Shown here piece by piece: positions 47,324 to 57,492 of a stretch of DNA of 64,000 nt. The translations under genes and the position numbers were made by a program. Numbering within the stretch: the stretch's first letter is position 1; the number at the start of each line of letters is the position of its first letter. Under the pieces are notes generated by a model. That model was given only the letters and a program-made list of their open reading frames with translations, had not been told where the DNA came from and made no database searches. This DNA is from Geodermatophilus marinus. GTDB taxonomy: Bacteria; Actinomycetota; Actinomycetes; Mycobacteriales; Geodermatophilaceae. The stretch spans positions 19,237 to 83,236 of the forward strand of contig NZ_QVQH01000020.1 of NCBI RefSeq assembly GCF_003428645.1, given 5' to 3'.

Positions 47324-48175
47324 GTGCTGCGCACGCCCACCGCGCGCGTCCTCGACGAGGACGACGAGCCCGCCGTCCGGCGCCTGCTGGCCACCGACCC
47401 GGTCGCCGCCTGCGTCATCGCCGGCCGGGTCGAGGCCGCGGGCACCGCGGCCGCGTCGCTGGGCGCGCCGCTGTGGGGGTTCGGCGGCGCGGGCCGCCTC
47501 GAGGCGGTCTGCCTCGCCGGGGCCAACCTCATCCCGTTCGCGGTCCCGGGCGCCGAGCGGGCCGCCGCCGACGCGTTCGCCGGGCGGGCCCGGCGGACCG
47601 GGCGCCGGTGCTCGACCATCGTCGGCCCGGCGGCCGCGGTCGGGCCGCTGTGGGACCTGCTGGCGCCGGCGTGGGGGCCGGCCCGCGACCACCGCCCCTG
47701 CCAGCCGCTCATGGCCATCGACGGCCCGCCGGCCACCGTCCCCGAGCCGCGGGTCCGCCCGGTGCGCCCCGAGGAGCTGGAGACCCTGCTCCCCGCGGCC
47801 GTGGCGATGTTCACCGAGGAGGTCGGCGTCAGCCCGCTGCGGGTCGACGGCGGCGCCGGCTACCGCGCCCGGGTCGCCGAGCTCGTCCGGGCCGGGCAGT
47901 CGCTGGCCTGGATCGAGGGGGGCGAGGTCCTGTTCAAGGCCGAGATCGGCGCGGTGTCCCGCTCGGCGTGCCAGGTCCAGGGCGTCTGGGTGGCACCGCG
48001 CCACCGCGGCCGCGGCATCGGTGCGGCGGGGACGGCGGCGGTCGTCGACTACGCCCGCGCCGTCATGGCCCCGGTGGTCAGCCTCTACGTCAACGACTAC
48101 AACGCCCCGGCCCGGGCCGCCTACGCCCGGGTCGGGTTCCGCGAGGTCGGGCGGTTCGCCAGCGTCCTCTTCTGA
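47324..48175 (+). CDS. GNAT acetyltransferase (Rv2867c-like)
   Basis: 283 aa, tandem-GNAT layout: a degenerate N-terminal half (VLDEDDEPAVRRLLATDPVAACVIAGRVE) and a catalytic C-terminal half with the acetyl-CoA loop VWVAPRHRGRGIGAAGTAAVVDYAR and YVNDYNAPARAAYARVGFREVG. Position after ispG matches M. tuberculosis Rv2867c. The GTG at 47324 is chosen; CTG at 47312, overlapping the ispG stop, would add four residues. Confidence 0.88.
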   Translation: MLRTPTARVLDEDDEPAVRRLLATDPVAACVIAGRVEAAGTAAASLGAPLWGFGGAGRLEAVCLAGANLIPFAVPGAERAAADAFAGRARRTGRRCSTIVGPAAAVGPLWDLLAPAWGPARDHRPCQPLMAIDGPPATVPEPRVRPVRPEELETLLPAAVAMFTEEVGVSPLRVDGGAGYRARVAELVRAGQSLAWIEGGEVLFKAEIGAVSRSACQVQGVWVAPRHRGRGIGAAGTAAVVDYARAVMAPVVSLYVNDYNAPARAAYARVGFREVGRFASVLF

Positions 48176-48181
48176 GGATCT

Positions 48182-48194
48182 GGGACGCTGTCCC
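48182..48194 (+). promoter_or_regulatory. Inverted repeat directly before the PBP gene
   Basis: GGGAC-GCT-GTCCC ends three bases before the GTG at 48198. It could hide the start codon region in the mRNA or act as an operator in a leaderless promoter. No SD is visible here. Confidence 0.35.
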
Positions 48195-48197
48195 ACC

Positions 48198-50108
48198 GTG
48201 CGCACACGTCGGGGGACCGTTCTCGGGACCGCGCTGACCCTGCTCGCCCTCCCGGTGCTGGGCGCGTGCTCGGCCGACCCGCGCGACGACGTCCGCGCCG
48301 CCGCCGACGCCTTCCTGTCCGACTGGGCCGCCGGGGACACCGCCGCCGCCGCGGGCGCCACCACCGACCCCGACGCGACCACCGCGCTGCTCGAGCAGGC
48401 CGCCGCGGACCTCCCCGGCGCCACGCTCACCCTCGAGGTGGGCGGCGTCACCGTCGAGGACGGCAGCGCCACCGTCGACTGGACCGCCACCTGGGACCTC
48501 GCCGCGGCACCCGACTGGAGCTACCGCGCGACCCTGCGGCTGCGGGAGGCCGAGGAGGGCTGGGACGTCGTCGCCGACCCGACCGTGGTCCACCCCGAGC
48601 TGGGGGAGGGGCAGCACCTGGTCCTCGAGCGCCGGCTGCCCGAGCGGGCGGCGATCACCGACGCCGCGGGGCAGCCGCTGTTCACCCCGACCGAGGTCGT
48701 CGAGGTCGGCGTCGACCCGGCCGGCGTCACCGACCTGCCCGCCCTGGCCGCGGGGCTGTCGGCGGCCACCGGGATCCCCGCCGAGGAGATCAGCGCCGAC
48801 GTCCAGGCCGCCCCCGCGGGGCAGTTCGTGCCCGTGATCTCCCTCCGGCGACCGGACTTCGAGGCGATCCGGGCCCAGGTCTACGACCTGCCAGGGGCGG
48901 TCTTCCCGACCTCGACCCGCCTCCTGGCCCCGAGCGCCCGGTTCGCGCAGGCGCTCCTCGGCCGGGTCGGGCCGGCCACCGCCGAGGTGCTCGAGGAGAC
49001 CACCGAGGACGGCGACCCGGCCTACGCCGCCGGCGACCGGCTCGGGTTGTCGGGCCTCCAGCGGGCCTATCAGGAGCAGCTCACCGGCACGCCCGGGTTC
49101 ACCGTCACCGTCGTCAGCACCGACGTGGCCACCGGGGACGCCGGGCGGCAGGTCGACGCCGTGGCACCGGTGCCCGGGGAGCCGCTGCGGACCCCGCTGG
49201 TGCGTGCGGTGCAGGAGGCCGCCGACGCGGCGGTCGCCGGCTCGGCGCAGCCCACGCACCTGGTCGCCGTCCGCCCGGGCACGGGGGAGCTCCTCGCGGT
49301 CGCCTCGAACGAGGCCGCGGTGCCCGTGAACGCGCTGACCGGGCAGTTCCCGCCGGGCTCGAGCATGAAGGCGATCACCGCGACCGCCCTGCTCTCCGCC
49401 GGCGTGCTGACCCCGCAGACCCCGGTCGCCTGCCCCGGCACCCTCGTCGTCGACGGCCGGGAGTTCGAGAACGAGGACCGCTTCGACCTGGGCACGGTGC
49501 CGTTCACCGAGGCCTTCGCGCGGTCCTGCAACACCACCTTCATGCAGCAGGCGCAGCAGCTGCCGGCCGACGCCCTCGCCGCGGCCGCGGCCTCCTACGG
49601 GGTCGGCACCGACTGGCAGCTGCCCGTCGACGTCTTCGGCGGCAGCGTCCCGGCCGACAGCACGGGCACCGGCGCCGCCGCCGACGCCATCGGCCAGGGG
49701 GAGGTGCTGATGAGCCCCGCCCAGCTGGCCCTCGTCGCCGCGGGCATCGCCTCGGGGCGGCCGGCCGCCCCGGTGGAGGTCGTCGGCGCCGAGCCCGCCG
49801 GCCCCGCGCCCGAGGCGCCCGACGCCGCGGTGCTCGACGCCCTGCGGCCGATGATGCGGGAGGTGGTGCTCTCGGGGACGGCGACCGCGCTGGCCGACCG
49901 CGGGGAGGTCTACGGCAAGACCGGGACGGCGGAGTACGGCAGCGGCACGCCCCCGGACGCGCACGGCTGGTTCACCGGCTACCGGGTCGCCGGCCCCGGG
50001 GGGAACGGCGGTGCCGGGGACGTCGCGTTCGCGGTGCTGGTCGAGGGCGGCGGCTCGAGCAGCGCCGCGGTGGCCGTCACCGACGCCTTCCTCGGCGCCC
50101 TCGGCTGA
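48198..50108 (+). CDS. Penicillin-binding lipoprotein with NTF2-like domain
   Basis: 636 aa class B transpeptidase. The signal LLALPVLGACS has a lipobox with Cys at the cleavage site. An NTF2/MecA-like N-terminal domain and a dimerisation domain come before the transpeptidase with SxxK in PPGSSMKAIT, SxN in ARSCNTTF and KTG in YGKTGTAEYG. Homologue of M. tuberculosis Rv2864c (PBP-lipo), which has the same neighbours. It cross-links peptidoglycan outside the membrane. GTG start. Confidence 0.93.
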   Translation: MRTRRGTVLGTALTLLALPVLGACSADPRDDVRAAADAFLSDWAAGDTAAAAGATTDPDATTALLEQAAADLPGATLTLEVGGVTVEDGSATVDWTATWDLAAAPDWSYRATLRLREAEEGWDVVADPTVVHPELGEGQHLVLERRLPERAAITDAAGQPLFTPTEVVEVGVDPAGVTDLPALAAGLSAATGIPAEEISADVQAAPAGQFVPVISLRRPDFEAIRAQVYDLPGAVFPTSTRLLAPSARFAQALLGRVGPATAEVLEETTEDGDPAYAAGDRLGLSGLQRAYQEQLTGTPGFTVTVVSTDVATGDAGRQVDAVAPVPGEPLRTPLVRAVQEAADAAVAGSAQPTHLVAVRPGTGELLAVASNEAAVPVNALTGQFPPGSSMKAITATALLSAGVLTPQTPVACPGTLVVDGREFENEDRFDLGTVPFTEAFARSCNTTFMQQAQQLPADALAAAAASYGVGTDWQLPVDVFGGSVPADSTGTGAAADAIGQGEVLMSPAQLALVAAGIASGRPAAPVEVVGAEPAGPAPEAPDAAVLDALRPMMREVVLSGTATALADRGEVYGKTGTAEYGSGTPPDAHGWFTGYRVAGPGGNGGAGDVAFAVLVEGGGSSSAAVAVTDAFLGALG

Positions 50109-50124
50109 GGCCGAGCCCGCGCCC

Positions 50125-50847
50125 TCACGCGTACCGGAACGCCTCGGCCTCCCGGCGGGTGTAGCGGCCGCGGGTGGACCGGTACAGGACCCGGAAGGGC
50201 CAGCCGGCGTCCGCGAGCACGTGCTCCCGCGTCGGGCGGTCGAGCCCGTCGGCGGCCCACGGCACGAGGAACAGCAGTTCCCGCGGGCCGAGGGTGCGCT
50301 TGGCCACCCGGTTGGACCGCGCCCACGCGTCGGGGGACAGGTGCCGCTGCAGCAGGGGCAGCGCGTCGGTCTCCTCGTGGGCGAGGTGGCGGCCCAGCGA
50401 CGCCCGCGCCTCCGCGAGCCGCTCGACCAGCGCGTCGCGCGCGGCGGCGCCGGGCCGCTCGACCATCGCCGAGAACGCCCGCGCGCAGCCGTCGAGCAGG
50501 GGGTCGATCACCTCGTGCTCGGCCTGCATGGCCTCGAGCGTCGCCCGGTCCCCCGGTGCACCGGCGGCATCGACCGCGGCCAGCAGCGGCGGCCAGAGGG
50601 TGCGGTCCTCGACCCGGTGGTGGTGGTGCAGCTGGGCGGCGAACCGGCGCCACCGCGTCGCCAGGGCGGCCCAGGTCGCAGCGGCGTCCACCGGGGTGGA
50701 GCGCGCCGCCGTGACGAAGCGGTCCAGGTCCCGGCGGAAGGCGTGGTGCAGGACGTACATGACGGACAGGTCGGTCGGCCCGTCGGCCGTCGCGGCCTGG
50801 CCGGGGAGGGACAGCTGCGGGACGTGCGTCCCCTCGGTCGCGCTCAC
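50125..50847 (-). CDS. Hemerythrin-like di-iron protein
   Basis: 240 aa. A four-helix HHE domain supplies His/Glu ligands in YVLHHAFRRDL, QLHHHHRVEDRTLWPPL, QAEHEVIDPLL and GRHLAHEETDALPLL. The extra C-terminal region (GPRELLFLVPWAADGLD, FRVLYRSTRGRYTRREAEAFRYA) is typical of actinobacterial members. It may sense or carry O2, NO or iron. The GTG at 50847 follows GGAGGT. It is convergent with the PBP gene, 16 bp apart. Confidence 0.88.
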   Translation of the reverse strand: MSATEGTHVPQLSLPGQAATADGPTDLSVMYVLHHAFRRDLDRFVTAARSTPVDAAATWAALATRWRRFAAQLHHHHRVEDRTLWPPLLAAVDAAGAPGDRATLEAMQAEHEVIDPLLDGCARAFSAMVERPGAAARDALVERLAEARASLGRHLAHEETDALPLLQRHLSPDAWARSNRVAKRTLGPRELLFLVPWAADGLDRPTREHVLADAGWPFRVLYRSTRGRYTRREAEAFRYA

Positions 50848-50959
50848 GGGCACCTCCGGGCCGGGCGCCACGTCGGAGGGGTGGGCGCCTGCGGGGACCG
50901 AGCGTCCTCCCGGGGGGCGCGGTGCCCCAGGGGCGATGGGCCCTGGGGTGCGGGCGCGG

Positions 50960-51415
50960 TCAGGTCGGGGACAGCCCGGGGAGGGCGCGGGTCACCGGGG
51001 TCTGCCCGGCGGCGGCCCGCCACGCCACGGCGCGGGTCTCGGTGCCGCCGAGGGCGTCGACGGCCAGCCGGCGCACCGTGCCCTGGTCGGCCCGGTCCAG
51101 CACCACGGCCCAGGCCTCGGCGACGCCCTCCTCGAGGACGACCGCCAGCGCGGCGGCGTCCACGGGGGAGAGGACGGGGAACGGCAGCCGGTACCCGGCC
51201 TCGGCCGGCACCGGCTCGGCGTCCCGGTCCTCGAGCAGGGCCACCAGGACGTCGCGCAGCCCGCGGTGGGCCAGCTCGGCGGCGACCGCGCCGGCCCGCG
51301 CCTCCGGCGGCAGGGCGGCGCCCACCGTCCCGTACCCCCACACGGCGGCGTGCTCGGCGGCCAGCGCCTCGCGGAGCGCCGCGGTGCCCGCGCCCGCGGT
51401 GTCGCCGGCGGTCAC
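50960..51415 (-). CDS. DUF4439 ferritin-like protein
   Basis: 151 aa four-helix protein: ALREALAAEHAAVWGYGTVGAAL, ELAHRGLRDVLVALL, DAAALAVVLEEGVAEAWAVVLDRAD and TETRAVAWRAA. Glu/His pairs suggest a ferritin-like di-iron site, though ligands are sparse. It overlaps the Tat lipoprotein gene (GTGA). The pair lies divergently upstream of rimP, a conserved location in actinobacteria. Function unknown. Confidence 0.85.
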   Translation of the reverse strand: MTAGDTAGAGTAALREALAAEHAAVWGYGTVGAALPPEARAGAVAAELAHRGLRDVLVALLEDRDAEPVPAEAGYRLPFPVLSPVDAAALAVVLEEGVAEAWAVVLDRADQGTVRRLAVDALGGTETRAVAWRAAAGQTPVTRALPGLSPT

Positions 51416-51921
51416 GCCAGCACCGTCCCGTGCCCGAGCAGCCCCGCGGCGACCGAGCCCAGCAGCGCCGCACGGGCGCCGGACTGGTCCACGCAGGCCT
51501 CGGCGTGCGACGCGGCCGCGGCCACGACCCGCTCGCGCAGCCAGGCGCGCACGTCGCTCCCCGCCGGCGGCGCGGCCGCCGTCGACGCCGCGGGGGGCGT
51601 CGCCGACGCCGTGCCCGACCGCGTCGCCGACGGGGCCGCCGCGCGCAGCCGGTCCAGCTGCACCGACGCCTGGGTGGCCAGCTCCGCCAGGTCCGGGGCC
51701 AGCGCGGGGTCGGCCGCGGCGGCGGACGCGTAGGCGGCGACCAGCTCCTCCTGGACGGCGACCTGCGTGTCGAGCCGGCCGGCCTGCTCGCCGGTGACCT
51801 CGTCGGCGCCCCCGCCACCCGAGCCGGTGCACCCGGCGGCCAGCAGGGCGAGCCCGGCGGTGCCCGCGAGGAACGTTCGCCGGGACAGCACCGGGGGAGC
51901 GGGTGCGGGCGGTGCGGACAT
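51412..51921 (-). CDS. Tat-exported lipoprotein of ferritin-like type
   Basis: 169 aa. The N-terminus carries a twin-arginine signal (SRRTFLAGTAGLALLAAGC) whose last Cys forms a lipobox. The mature part is helical (QVAVQEELVAAYASAAAADPALAPDLAELATQASVQLDRL) with a Thr/Ser/Pro linker before VRAWLRERVVAAAASHAEACVDQSGARAALLGSVAAGL. It is likely an extracytoplasmic partner of the DUF4439 protein, with which it is translationally coupled. Tat export fits a protein folded or metallated in the cytosol. Confidence 0.82.
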   Translation of the reverse strand: MSAPPAPAPPVLSRRTFLAGTAGLALLAAGCTGSGGGGADEVTGEQAGRLDTQVAVQEELVAAYASAAAADPALAPDLAELATQASVQLDRLRAAAPSATRSGTASATPPAASTAAAPPAGSDVRAWLRERVVAAAASHAEACVDQSGARAALLGSVAAGLLGHGTVLA

Positions 51922-52041
51922 CGCCGCCCATCCTCTCAGGGTGCGGCGGGCTCGCCGGGCACCCGCCGCGGCGGGTCCCGGCCCCGGGCCGCCCACGGCC
52001 GGCCTCCCCGGCGCGACCTCTCGGGGTCGGGCCGCGGGCGG

Positions 52042-52047
52042 TAGCCT
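52042..52047 (+). promoter_or_regulatory. -10 element for rimP-nusA
   Basis: TAGCCT lies about 100 bp before rimP in the divergent gap 51922-52148. No -35 match is seen. A start near 52054 would give a leader of about 95 nt. Confidence 0.35.
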
Positions 52048-52148
52048 GACTGTTCGCCGGTTCCCGGCCGGGCCGCACCACGCGCCTGCCCGAGGGCGAC
52101 CCGGGACCGCCGGTGTGCCGGTCGCCGAGCCAGGAGAGGGAGGAGCCC

Positions 52149-52742
52149 GTGCCCGCCGCACCCCGCACCGACCCGGTCGCGACCCGGTTGGCCGGCTGGA
52201 TCGCACCCGTCGTGTCGGCCGCCGGCTACGACCTCGAGGAGCTGGTCGTCACCCCGGCCGGGCGGCGCAGCGTCGTCCGGGTGGTCGTCGACCGCGACCA
52301 GGGCGTGACCCTCGACGACGTCGCGGAGGTCAGCCGGGCGGTGTCGGCCGCGCTCGACGAGAACGACGGCGACCTGGGCCGCGCGCCGTACGTGCTCGAG
52401 GTGACCAGCCCCGGCGTGGACCGGCCGCTGACCGAGCCCCGGCACTGGCGGCGCAACACCGGCCGGCTGGTCAGCGTGGCGGTCGCCACCGACCGCGGTA
52501 CCGAGCAGCTGACCGGTCGGGTCGAGGAGGTCGGGGGTGACGGGGTGACGCTCGCGGTGGAGACCCCGGGCAAGCCCGGGGCCAAGCGGCGCCCGCCGAC
52601 GCGGCGGCTCGTGCCGTGGCAGGAGCTCGGCAGCGGTCGCGTGCAGGTGGAGTTCGGCCGGTCGGCCTCCGGGGACACCACGGCGGGGCAGGCCGGACCG
52701 GCCGGGCCCGCGGACGACGACGACGACGGAGACGAGCAGTGA
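52149..52742 (+). CDS. rimP: Ribosome maturation factor RimP
   Basis: 197 aa 30S assembly factor. The core ([56 protein letters not shown] and [26 protein letters not shown]) is typical; the acidic C-terminus DDDDDGDEQ is an extension. GTG at 52149 after GAGAGGGAGGAG. The stop overlaps nusA. Confidence 0.95.
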   Translation: MPAAPRTDPVATRLAGWIAPVVSAAGYDLEELVVTPAGRRSVVRVVVDRDQGVTLDDVAEVSRAVSAALDENDGDLGRAPYVLEVTSPGVDRPLTEPRHWRRNTGRLVSVAVATDRGTEQLTGRVEEVGGDGVTLAVETPGKPGAKRRPPTRRLVPWQELGSGRVQVEFGRSASGDTTAGQAGPAGPADDDDDGDEQ

Positions 52743-53863
52743 ACATCGACGTGACCGCCCTCAAGGCGGTCGAGCGGGAGAAGGGCATCCCCGCCGACAC
52801 GGTCATCCAGGCCATCGAGACCGCGCTGGTGACCGCCTACCGGCACGCCGACGGGGCGGCCAGGCACGTGCGGGTGCACGTCGACCGCAAGAGCGGCGAG
52901 GTCGCCGTGCTGGCCCAGGAGCTCGGGGACGACGGCGAGGTGGTCCGGGAGTGGGACGACACCCCCTCGGACTTCGGCCGGATCGCGGCGAGCACGGCCA
53001 AGCAGGTCATCGTGCAGCGGCTGCGCGACGCCGAGCACGAGCAGACCTTCGGCGAGTACGCCGGCCGGGAGGGCGACATCGTCAGCGGCGTCGTCCAGGC
53101 CGACCAGCGGCGCAACGCCAGCGGCACGGTCCTGGTCGACATCGGCAAGGTCGAGGCGGTGCTGCCCCCCGGCGAGCAGGTGCCCGGCGAGAGCTACCCG
53201 CACGGGTCCCGGGTGAAGGCCTACGTGATCTCGGTGTCCCGCGGCTTCCGCGGCCCGCAGGTGACCGTCTCCCGGACGCACCCGAACCTGGTGCGCAAGC
53301 TGTTCGCCCTCGAGGTGCCCGAGATCGCCGACGGCAGCGTGGAGATCGTCGCGGTCGCCCGCGAGGCGGGGCACCGCTCGAAGATCGCCGTCCGGACGTC
53401 GGTGCCCGGGCTCAACGCCAAGGGCGCGTGCATCGGGCCCATGGGGCAGCGGGTCCGCAACGTCATGAGCGAGCTGCACGGCGAGAAGATCGACATCGTC
53501 GACTGGTCCGACGACCCCGCCACCTTCGTCGCCTCGGCGCTGAGCCCGGCCCGGGTGGGCAGCGCCCGGCTGGTCGACGCCCAGGCCAAGGCCGTGCGGG
53601 TGGTCGTCCCGGACTACCAGCTGTCGCTGGCGATCGGCAAGGAGGGGCAGAACGCCCGCCTGGCCGCGCGGTTGACGGGGTGCCGGATCGACATCCGCAG
53701 CGACGCCCAGCCCGACGACGCCGCGCCGTCCCCGGGCGTCGGCCGCCCGCCGCTGCGCTCCGGCCCGCCGCTGCGCCCCGCGGCCGCCGGTGGGCGCCCC
53801 GGGCGACCCGGTCGGGTGGGCGGTCCCAGGAGCGCGGAACACCCCGGCTCCGCCGCGCGCTAA
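52739..53863 (+). CDS. nusA: Transcription factor NusA
   Basis: 374 aa. The N-terminal RNA-polymerase-binding domain ([30 protein letters not shown]) is followed by S1 and two KH domains ([28 protein letters not shown] and [34 protein letters not shown]). The C-terminal acidic repeats of E. coli are absent, as in other actinobacteria. GTG start overlapping the rimP stop. Confidence 0.96.
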   Translation: MNIDVTALKAVEREKGIPADTVIQAIETALVTAYRHADGAARHVRVHVDRKSGEVAVLAQELGDDGEVVREWDDTPSDFGRIAASTAKQVIVQRLRDAEHEQTFGEYAGREGDIVSGVVQADQRRNASGTVLVDIGKVEAVLPPGEQVPGESYPHGSRVKAYVISVSRGFRGPQVTVSRTHPNLVRKLFALEVPEIADGSVEIVAVAREAGHRSKIAVRTSVPGLNAKGACIGPMGQRVRNVMSELHGEKIDIVDWSDDPATFVASALSPARVGSARLVDAQAKAVRVVVPDYQLSLAIGKEGQNARLAARLTGCRIDIRSDAQPDDAAPSPGVGRPPLRSGPPLRPAAAGGRPGRPGRVGGPRSAEHPGSAAR

Positions 53864-53866
53864 CAT
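53861..53866 (+). promoter_or_regulatory. -10 overlapping the nusA stop; leaderless ylxR
   Basis: TAACAT contains the nusA TAA and ends five bases before the ylxR GTG at 53872. It has the geometry of a leaderless internal promoter that could uncouple ylxR-infB from rimP-nusA. Confidence 0.35.
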
Positions 53867-53871
53867 CAGGG

Positions 53872-54261
53872 GTGGCCGAATCGTCGATCCCGGTGCGCAC
53901 CTGCGTGGGCTGCCGGGAACGCGCTCCGGTCACCGACCTGCTGCGCGTCGTCGTGCGGGACGGGGCCCTGGTCCCCGACCTGCGGCGGAGGCTCCCCGGC
54001 CGGGGTGCCTCCCTGCACCCCACCCCGGAGTGCCTGCGCGCGGCAGAGCGACGCCGGGCCTTCGTCCGGGCGCTGCGCTGCAGCGGCCCGGTGGAGGCCG
54101 GTCCGCTCCGGGTCCACGTCCTCGGTGCGCCGTCCGCGGTGCCTCCCGGGCGCGGCGCCGAGGCGGGCGACGGACGAACGACAACCGCACCAGAGCAGAC
54201 GGACCGGCACCCGGCCGGTCCGCAGTCGAGAGCAGGACGTCGTCGGATGAGCAAGCCGTGA
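53872..54261 (+). CDS. YlxR family RNA-binding protein
   Basis: 129 aa. The conserved GRGA-fold core is PVRTCVGCRERAPVTDLLRVVVRDG and LPGRGASLHPTPECLRAAERRRAFVRALR. The family is small, basic and always between nusA and infB; roles in rRNA or RNase P have been proposed. Here the C-terminus is about 40 residues longer than usual and basic. GTG start. Confidence 0.93.
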   Translation: MAESSIPVRTCVGCRERAPVTDLLRVVVRDGALVPDLRRRLPGRGASLHPTPECLRAAERRRAFVRALRCSGPVEAGPLRVHVLGAPSAVPPGRGAEAGDGRTTTAPEQTDRHPAGPQSRAGRRRMSKP

Positions 54262-54335
54262 AGTCCCCACGATGACCATGCAGTACTGACGACGAGGTCG
54301 AGCGGGCCAGCCGCCGGCCTCACCAGAGGAGACCC

Positions 54336-57300
54336 GTGCCAGGCAAAGCCCGCGTACACGAACTCGCCAAGGAGTTCGGTGTCGACAGCAAGACCGTGCT
54401 CGCCAAGCTCAAGGAGCAGGGCGAGTTCGTGAAGTCCGCCTCCTCGACCGTCGAGGCCCCCGTGGCCCGTCGGCTGCGGGAGGCGCTCGGCGGGGCCGGT
54501 GGCTCCGCCGACGGTGGCTCGCAGGCCACGCCCCGACCCCAGGCCCGGCCGGTCCCGCAGGCCCCGGCGGCGGGTGCTCCGCAGGCCCCGGCGGCGGGGG
54601 CTCCGCAGGCCCCGGCGGCCCCGCAGACGCAGGGGCCGCGTCCCGGTGCACCGCGCCCGGGCATGCCGCGGCCCGGCGCCCCGACGCCCGGCCCGCGGCC
54701 GACCGCGCCGGCTGCGCAGACCCCGGCTCCGCAGGCCCCGGCTCCGCAGGCCCCGGCTGCGCAGGCCCCGGCTGCGCAGGCCCCGGCTGCGCAGGCCCCG
54801 GCTGCGCAGGCCCCGGCTCCGCAGGCCCCGGCTCCGCAGGCCCCGGCGGCCGGTGCACCCGCCCAGCCCCCGGTGGCCCCCAGCGGCCCCCGCCCGGGTC
54901 CGGCCGGTCCGCGTCCCGGCCAGACCGGTGGCGCCGGCCCGCGCCCGGGTGCTCCCGGCGCCGGCCCGCGCCCGGGCCCGCGTCCGGCCCCGCGGCCGGG
55001 CAACAACCCCTTCAGCAGCGCCCCGCGCCCCGCGCCCTCCGGCGGTCCGCGCCCCGGCCCCGGTGGCGGTGGGCCCCGCCCCGCCCCGGGTGCGGGTGGT
55101 CCGCGTCCGGGTGCCCCCGGCGCCGGTCCGCGGCCCGGTCCCCGGTCGGGTCCCGGTGCCGGCGGCCCGCGCCCGGGTCCCGGTGCCGGCGGTCCGCGCC
55201 CGGCGGCCGGTCCCGGCGGCCCGCGCCCGAACCCGGGCATGATGCCGCCGCGCCCGTCGCCCGGCATGATGCCGCCGCGCCCGGCCGGTGCCGGGCGGCC
55301 CGGTGGTCCCGGCGGTGCCGGTGGCCGTGGCCGCCCCGGGGGTCCCGGCGGTGGCGGTGGCTTCCGCCCCGGCGGCGGCGGCGGAGCGCCCGCCGGCGGT
55401 GGTTTCCGCGGTGGTGGCGGCGGCGGTCGCGGTCGCGGCCGCGGCGGCTCCGGTGCGGGCACCGCGGGCGCCTTCGGCCGCCCCGGTGGCCGCGGTCCGG
55501 TCCGCGGCCGCAAGAGCAAGAAGCAGCGGCGTCAGGAGTTCGACTCCATGGCGGCGCCCAGCATGGGCGGCGTCAGCCTGCCGCGCGGCAACGGGCAGAC
55601 CGTCCGCCTGCCGCGGGGTGCCTCGCTGACCGACCTCGCCGAGAAGATCGGCGCCCAGCCGGCCGCGCTGGTCACCGCCCTGTTCCACCTGGGCGAGATG
55701 GTCACCGCGACCCAGTCGGTCAACGACGAGACGCTGCAGCTGCTCGGGGCCGAGATCGACTGGGACATCCAGGTGGTCAGCCCCGAGGACGAGGACCGCG
55801 AGCTGCTCGAGAGCTTCGACCTCACCTTCGGCGACGAGGGTGACGAGGAGGACTGGGAGGCCCGCCCGCCGGTCGTGACCGTCATGGGTCACGTCGACCA
55901 CGGGAAGACCAAGCTGCTGGACGCGATCCGCGACGCCAACGTGGTGGCGCGGGAGGCCGGTGGCATCACCCAGCACATCGGCGCCTACCAGGTCACCTCC
56001 GAGCTGGAGGGCCAGGAGCGGCCGATCACCTTCATCGACACCCCGGGTCACGAGTCGTTCACCGCGATGCGTGCCCGAGGCGCGAAGGTGACCGACATCG
56101 TCGTGCTCGTGGTCGCCGCCGACGACGGCGTCATGCCGCAGACGGTCGAGGCGCTCAACCACGCCCAGGCCGCCGACGTGCCGATCGTGGTCGCGGTGAA
56201 CAAGGTGGACAAGGAGGGGGCCAACCCCGCCAAGATCCGCCAGCAGCTCACCGAGTACGGGCTGGTGGCCGAGGAGTACGGCGGCGACACGATGTTCGTC
56301 GACGTCTCCGCGATCACCCGCCAGGGCATCGACGACCTGCTCGCGGCGATCCTGCTGACCACCGACGCCTCGCTGGACCTGCGCGCCAACACCGAGCAGG
56401 ATCCGCAGGGCGTGGTGATCGAGGGCAAGCTGGACAAGGGCCGCGGCCCGGTCGCGACCGTCCTGGTCCAGCGCGGCACGCTGCGCCAGGGCGACTCGAT
56501 CGTGGCCGGCGACGCCTACGGCCGCGTCCGCTCGCTGCTCGACGAGCACGGCAACAAGCTGAAGGAGGCCCTGCCGGCCCGCCCGGTGCAGGTCGTGGGG
56601 CTCACCTCGGTGCCGCGTGCCGGTGACACCTTCCTCGTCGTCGAGGAGGACCGGGTGGCCCGGCAGATCGCCGACCGCCGCCAGGCCCGCATCCGCAACG
56701 CGCAGAACGCCTCGATGCGCAAGCGGATCAGCCTCGAGGACCTCGACGCGGCCCTCCGGGAGAACCGCCAGCTCAACCTGATCATCAAGGGCGACAACTC
56801 GGGCACCGTGGAGGCGCTCGAGGAGGCGCTGATGAAGATCGAGGTCAGCGACGACGTCTCGCTGCGGGTCATCCACCGCGGCGTCGGCGCGATCACCAAG
56901 AGCGACATCGACCTGGCGCTGGCCGACGACGTCATCGTCCTGGGCTTCAACGTCCGGGCCGAGGGGCAGGCGACCGAGCTGGCCAACCGCGAGGGCATCG
57001 ACGTCCGGTACTACTCGGTCATCTACCAGGCGATCGAGGAGATCGAGGCGGCCCTCAAGGGAATGCTCAAGCCGGAGTTCGAGGAGGTCGCGCTCGGCTC
57101 GGCGGAGGTCCGCGAGGTCTTCCGCGTGCCGCGCATCGGCAACGTCGCCGGCTCGATCGTCCGCAGCGGGACGATCAACCGGAACTCCAAGGCCCGCCTG
57201 CTGCGCGACGGTGTCGTGGTCGCCGACAACCTCACCGTCGAGTCGCTGCGCCGGTTCAAGGACGACGTCACCGAGGTCCGCGAGGGCTACGAGTGCGGTA

Positions 57301-57380
57301 TCGGCCTCGGCTCGTTCAACGACATCAAGGTCGAGGACGTCATCGAGACCTTCGAGGTCCGCGAGAAGCCGCGCGCCTGA
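54336..57380 (+). CDS. infB: Translation initiation factor IF-2
   Basis: 1014 aa GTPase bringing fMet-tRNA to the 30S subunit. The actinobacterial N-domain starts [35 protein letters not shown]. Next comes a very long Pro/Ala/Gly/Arg-rich linker (residues about 60-390), first with QAPA(A/P) repeats, then PRPG and RGGG blocks. The G domain (from about 510) has [26 protein letters not shown] and [13 protein letters not shown] start at 54336 with AGAGGAGA upstream. Confidence 0.96.
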   Translation: MPGKARVHELAKEFGVDSKTVLAKLKEQGEFVKSASSTVEAPVARRLREALGGAGGSADGGSQATPRPQARPVPQAPAAGAPQAPAAGAPQAPAAPQTQGPRPGAPRPGMPRPGAPTPGPRPTAPAAQTPAPQAPAPQAPAAQAPAAQAPAAQAPAAQAPAPQAPAPQAPAAGAPAQPPVAPSGPRPGPAGPRPGQTGGAGPRPGAPGAGPRPGPRPAPRPGNNPFSSAPRPAPSGGPRPGPGGGGPRPAPGAGGPRPGAPGAGPRPGPRSGPGAGGPRPGPGAGGPRPAAGPGGPRPNPGMMPPRPSPGMMPPRPAGAGRPGGPGGAGGRGRPGGPGGGGGFRPGGGGGAPAGGGFRGGGGGGRGRGRGGSGAGTAGAFGRPGGRGPVRGRKSKKQRRQEFDSMAAPSMGGVSLPRGNGQTVRLPRGASLTDLAEKIGAQPAALVTALFHLGEMVTATQSVNDETLQLLGAEIDWDIQVVSPEDEDRELLESFDLTFGDEGDEEDWEARPPVVTVMGHVDHGKTKLLDAIRDANVVAREAGGITQHIGAYQVTSELEGQERPITFIDTPGHESFTAMRARGAKVTDIVVLVVAADDGVMPQTVEALNHAQAADVPIVVAVNKVDKEGANPAKIRQQLTEYGLVAEEYGGDTMFVDVSAITRQGIDDLLAAILLTTDASLDLRANTEQDPQGVVIEGKLDKGRGPVATVLVQRGTLRQGDSIVAGDAYGRVRSLLDEHGNKLKEALPARPVQVVGLTSVPRAGDTFLVVEEDRVARQIADRRQARIRNAQNASMRKRISLEDLDAALRENRQLNLIIKGDNSGTVEALEEALMKIEVSDDVSLRVIHRGVGAITKSDIDLALADDVIVLGFNVRAEGQATELANREGIDVRYYSVIYQAIEEIEAALKGMLKPEFEEVALGSAEVREVFRVPRIGNVAGSIVRSGTINRNSKARLLRDGVVVADNLTVESLRRFKDDVTEVREGYECGIGLGSFNDIKVEDVIETFEVREKPRA
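54720..54850 (+). repeat. In-frame 15-bp tandem repeats in infB
   Basis: About eight copies of a 15-base unit close to CAGGCCCCGGCTGCG encode [10 protein letters not shown]. The near-identity of units suggests recent slippage, so linker length probably varies between strains without affecting the GTPase. Confidence 0.8.
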
Positions 57381-57384
57381 GGAA

Positions 57385-57441
57385 GGGCCCCGCTGCACCC
57401 CGCGACGCGCTTCGCACGCCGCGGGTCCCTGCAGCGGGGCC
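57385..57441 (+). terminator. DSL element after infB
   Basis: GG (57385-57386), unpaired G87, CCCCGCTGCA (57388-57397) pairs with TGCAGCGGGG-CC (57430-57441). Inner stem CCCGCG (57399-57404)/CGCGGG (57420-57425); the loop retains TTCGCACGC rather than the full decaloop. Confidence 0.6.
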
Positions 57442-57492
57442 GTCCCTCGTCGTCGCCGGCAGCAGGTCCGAGGGAGAGGGAGGACCCCGCTT

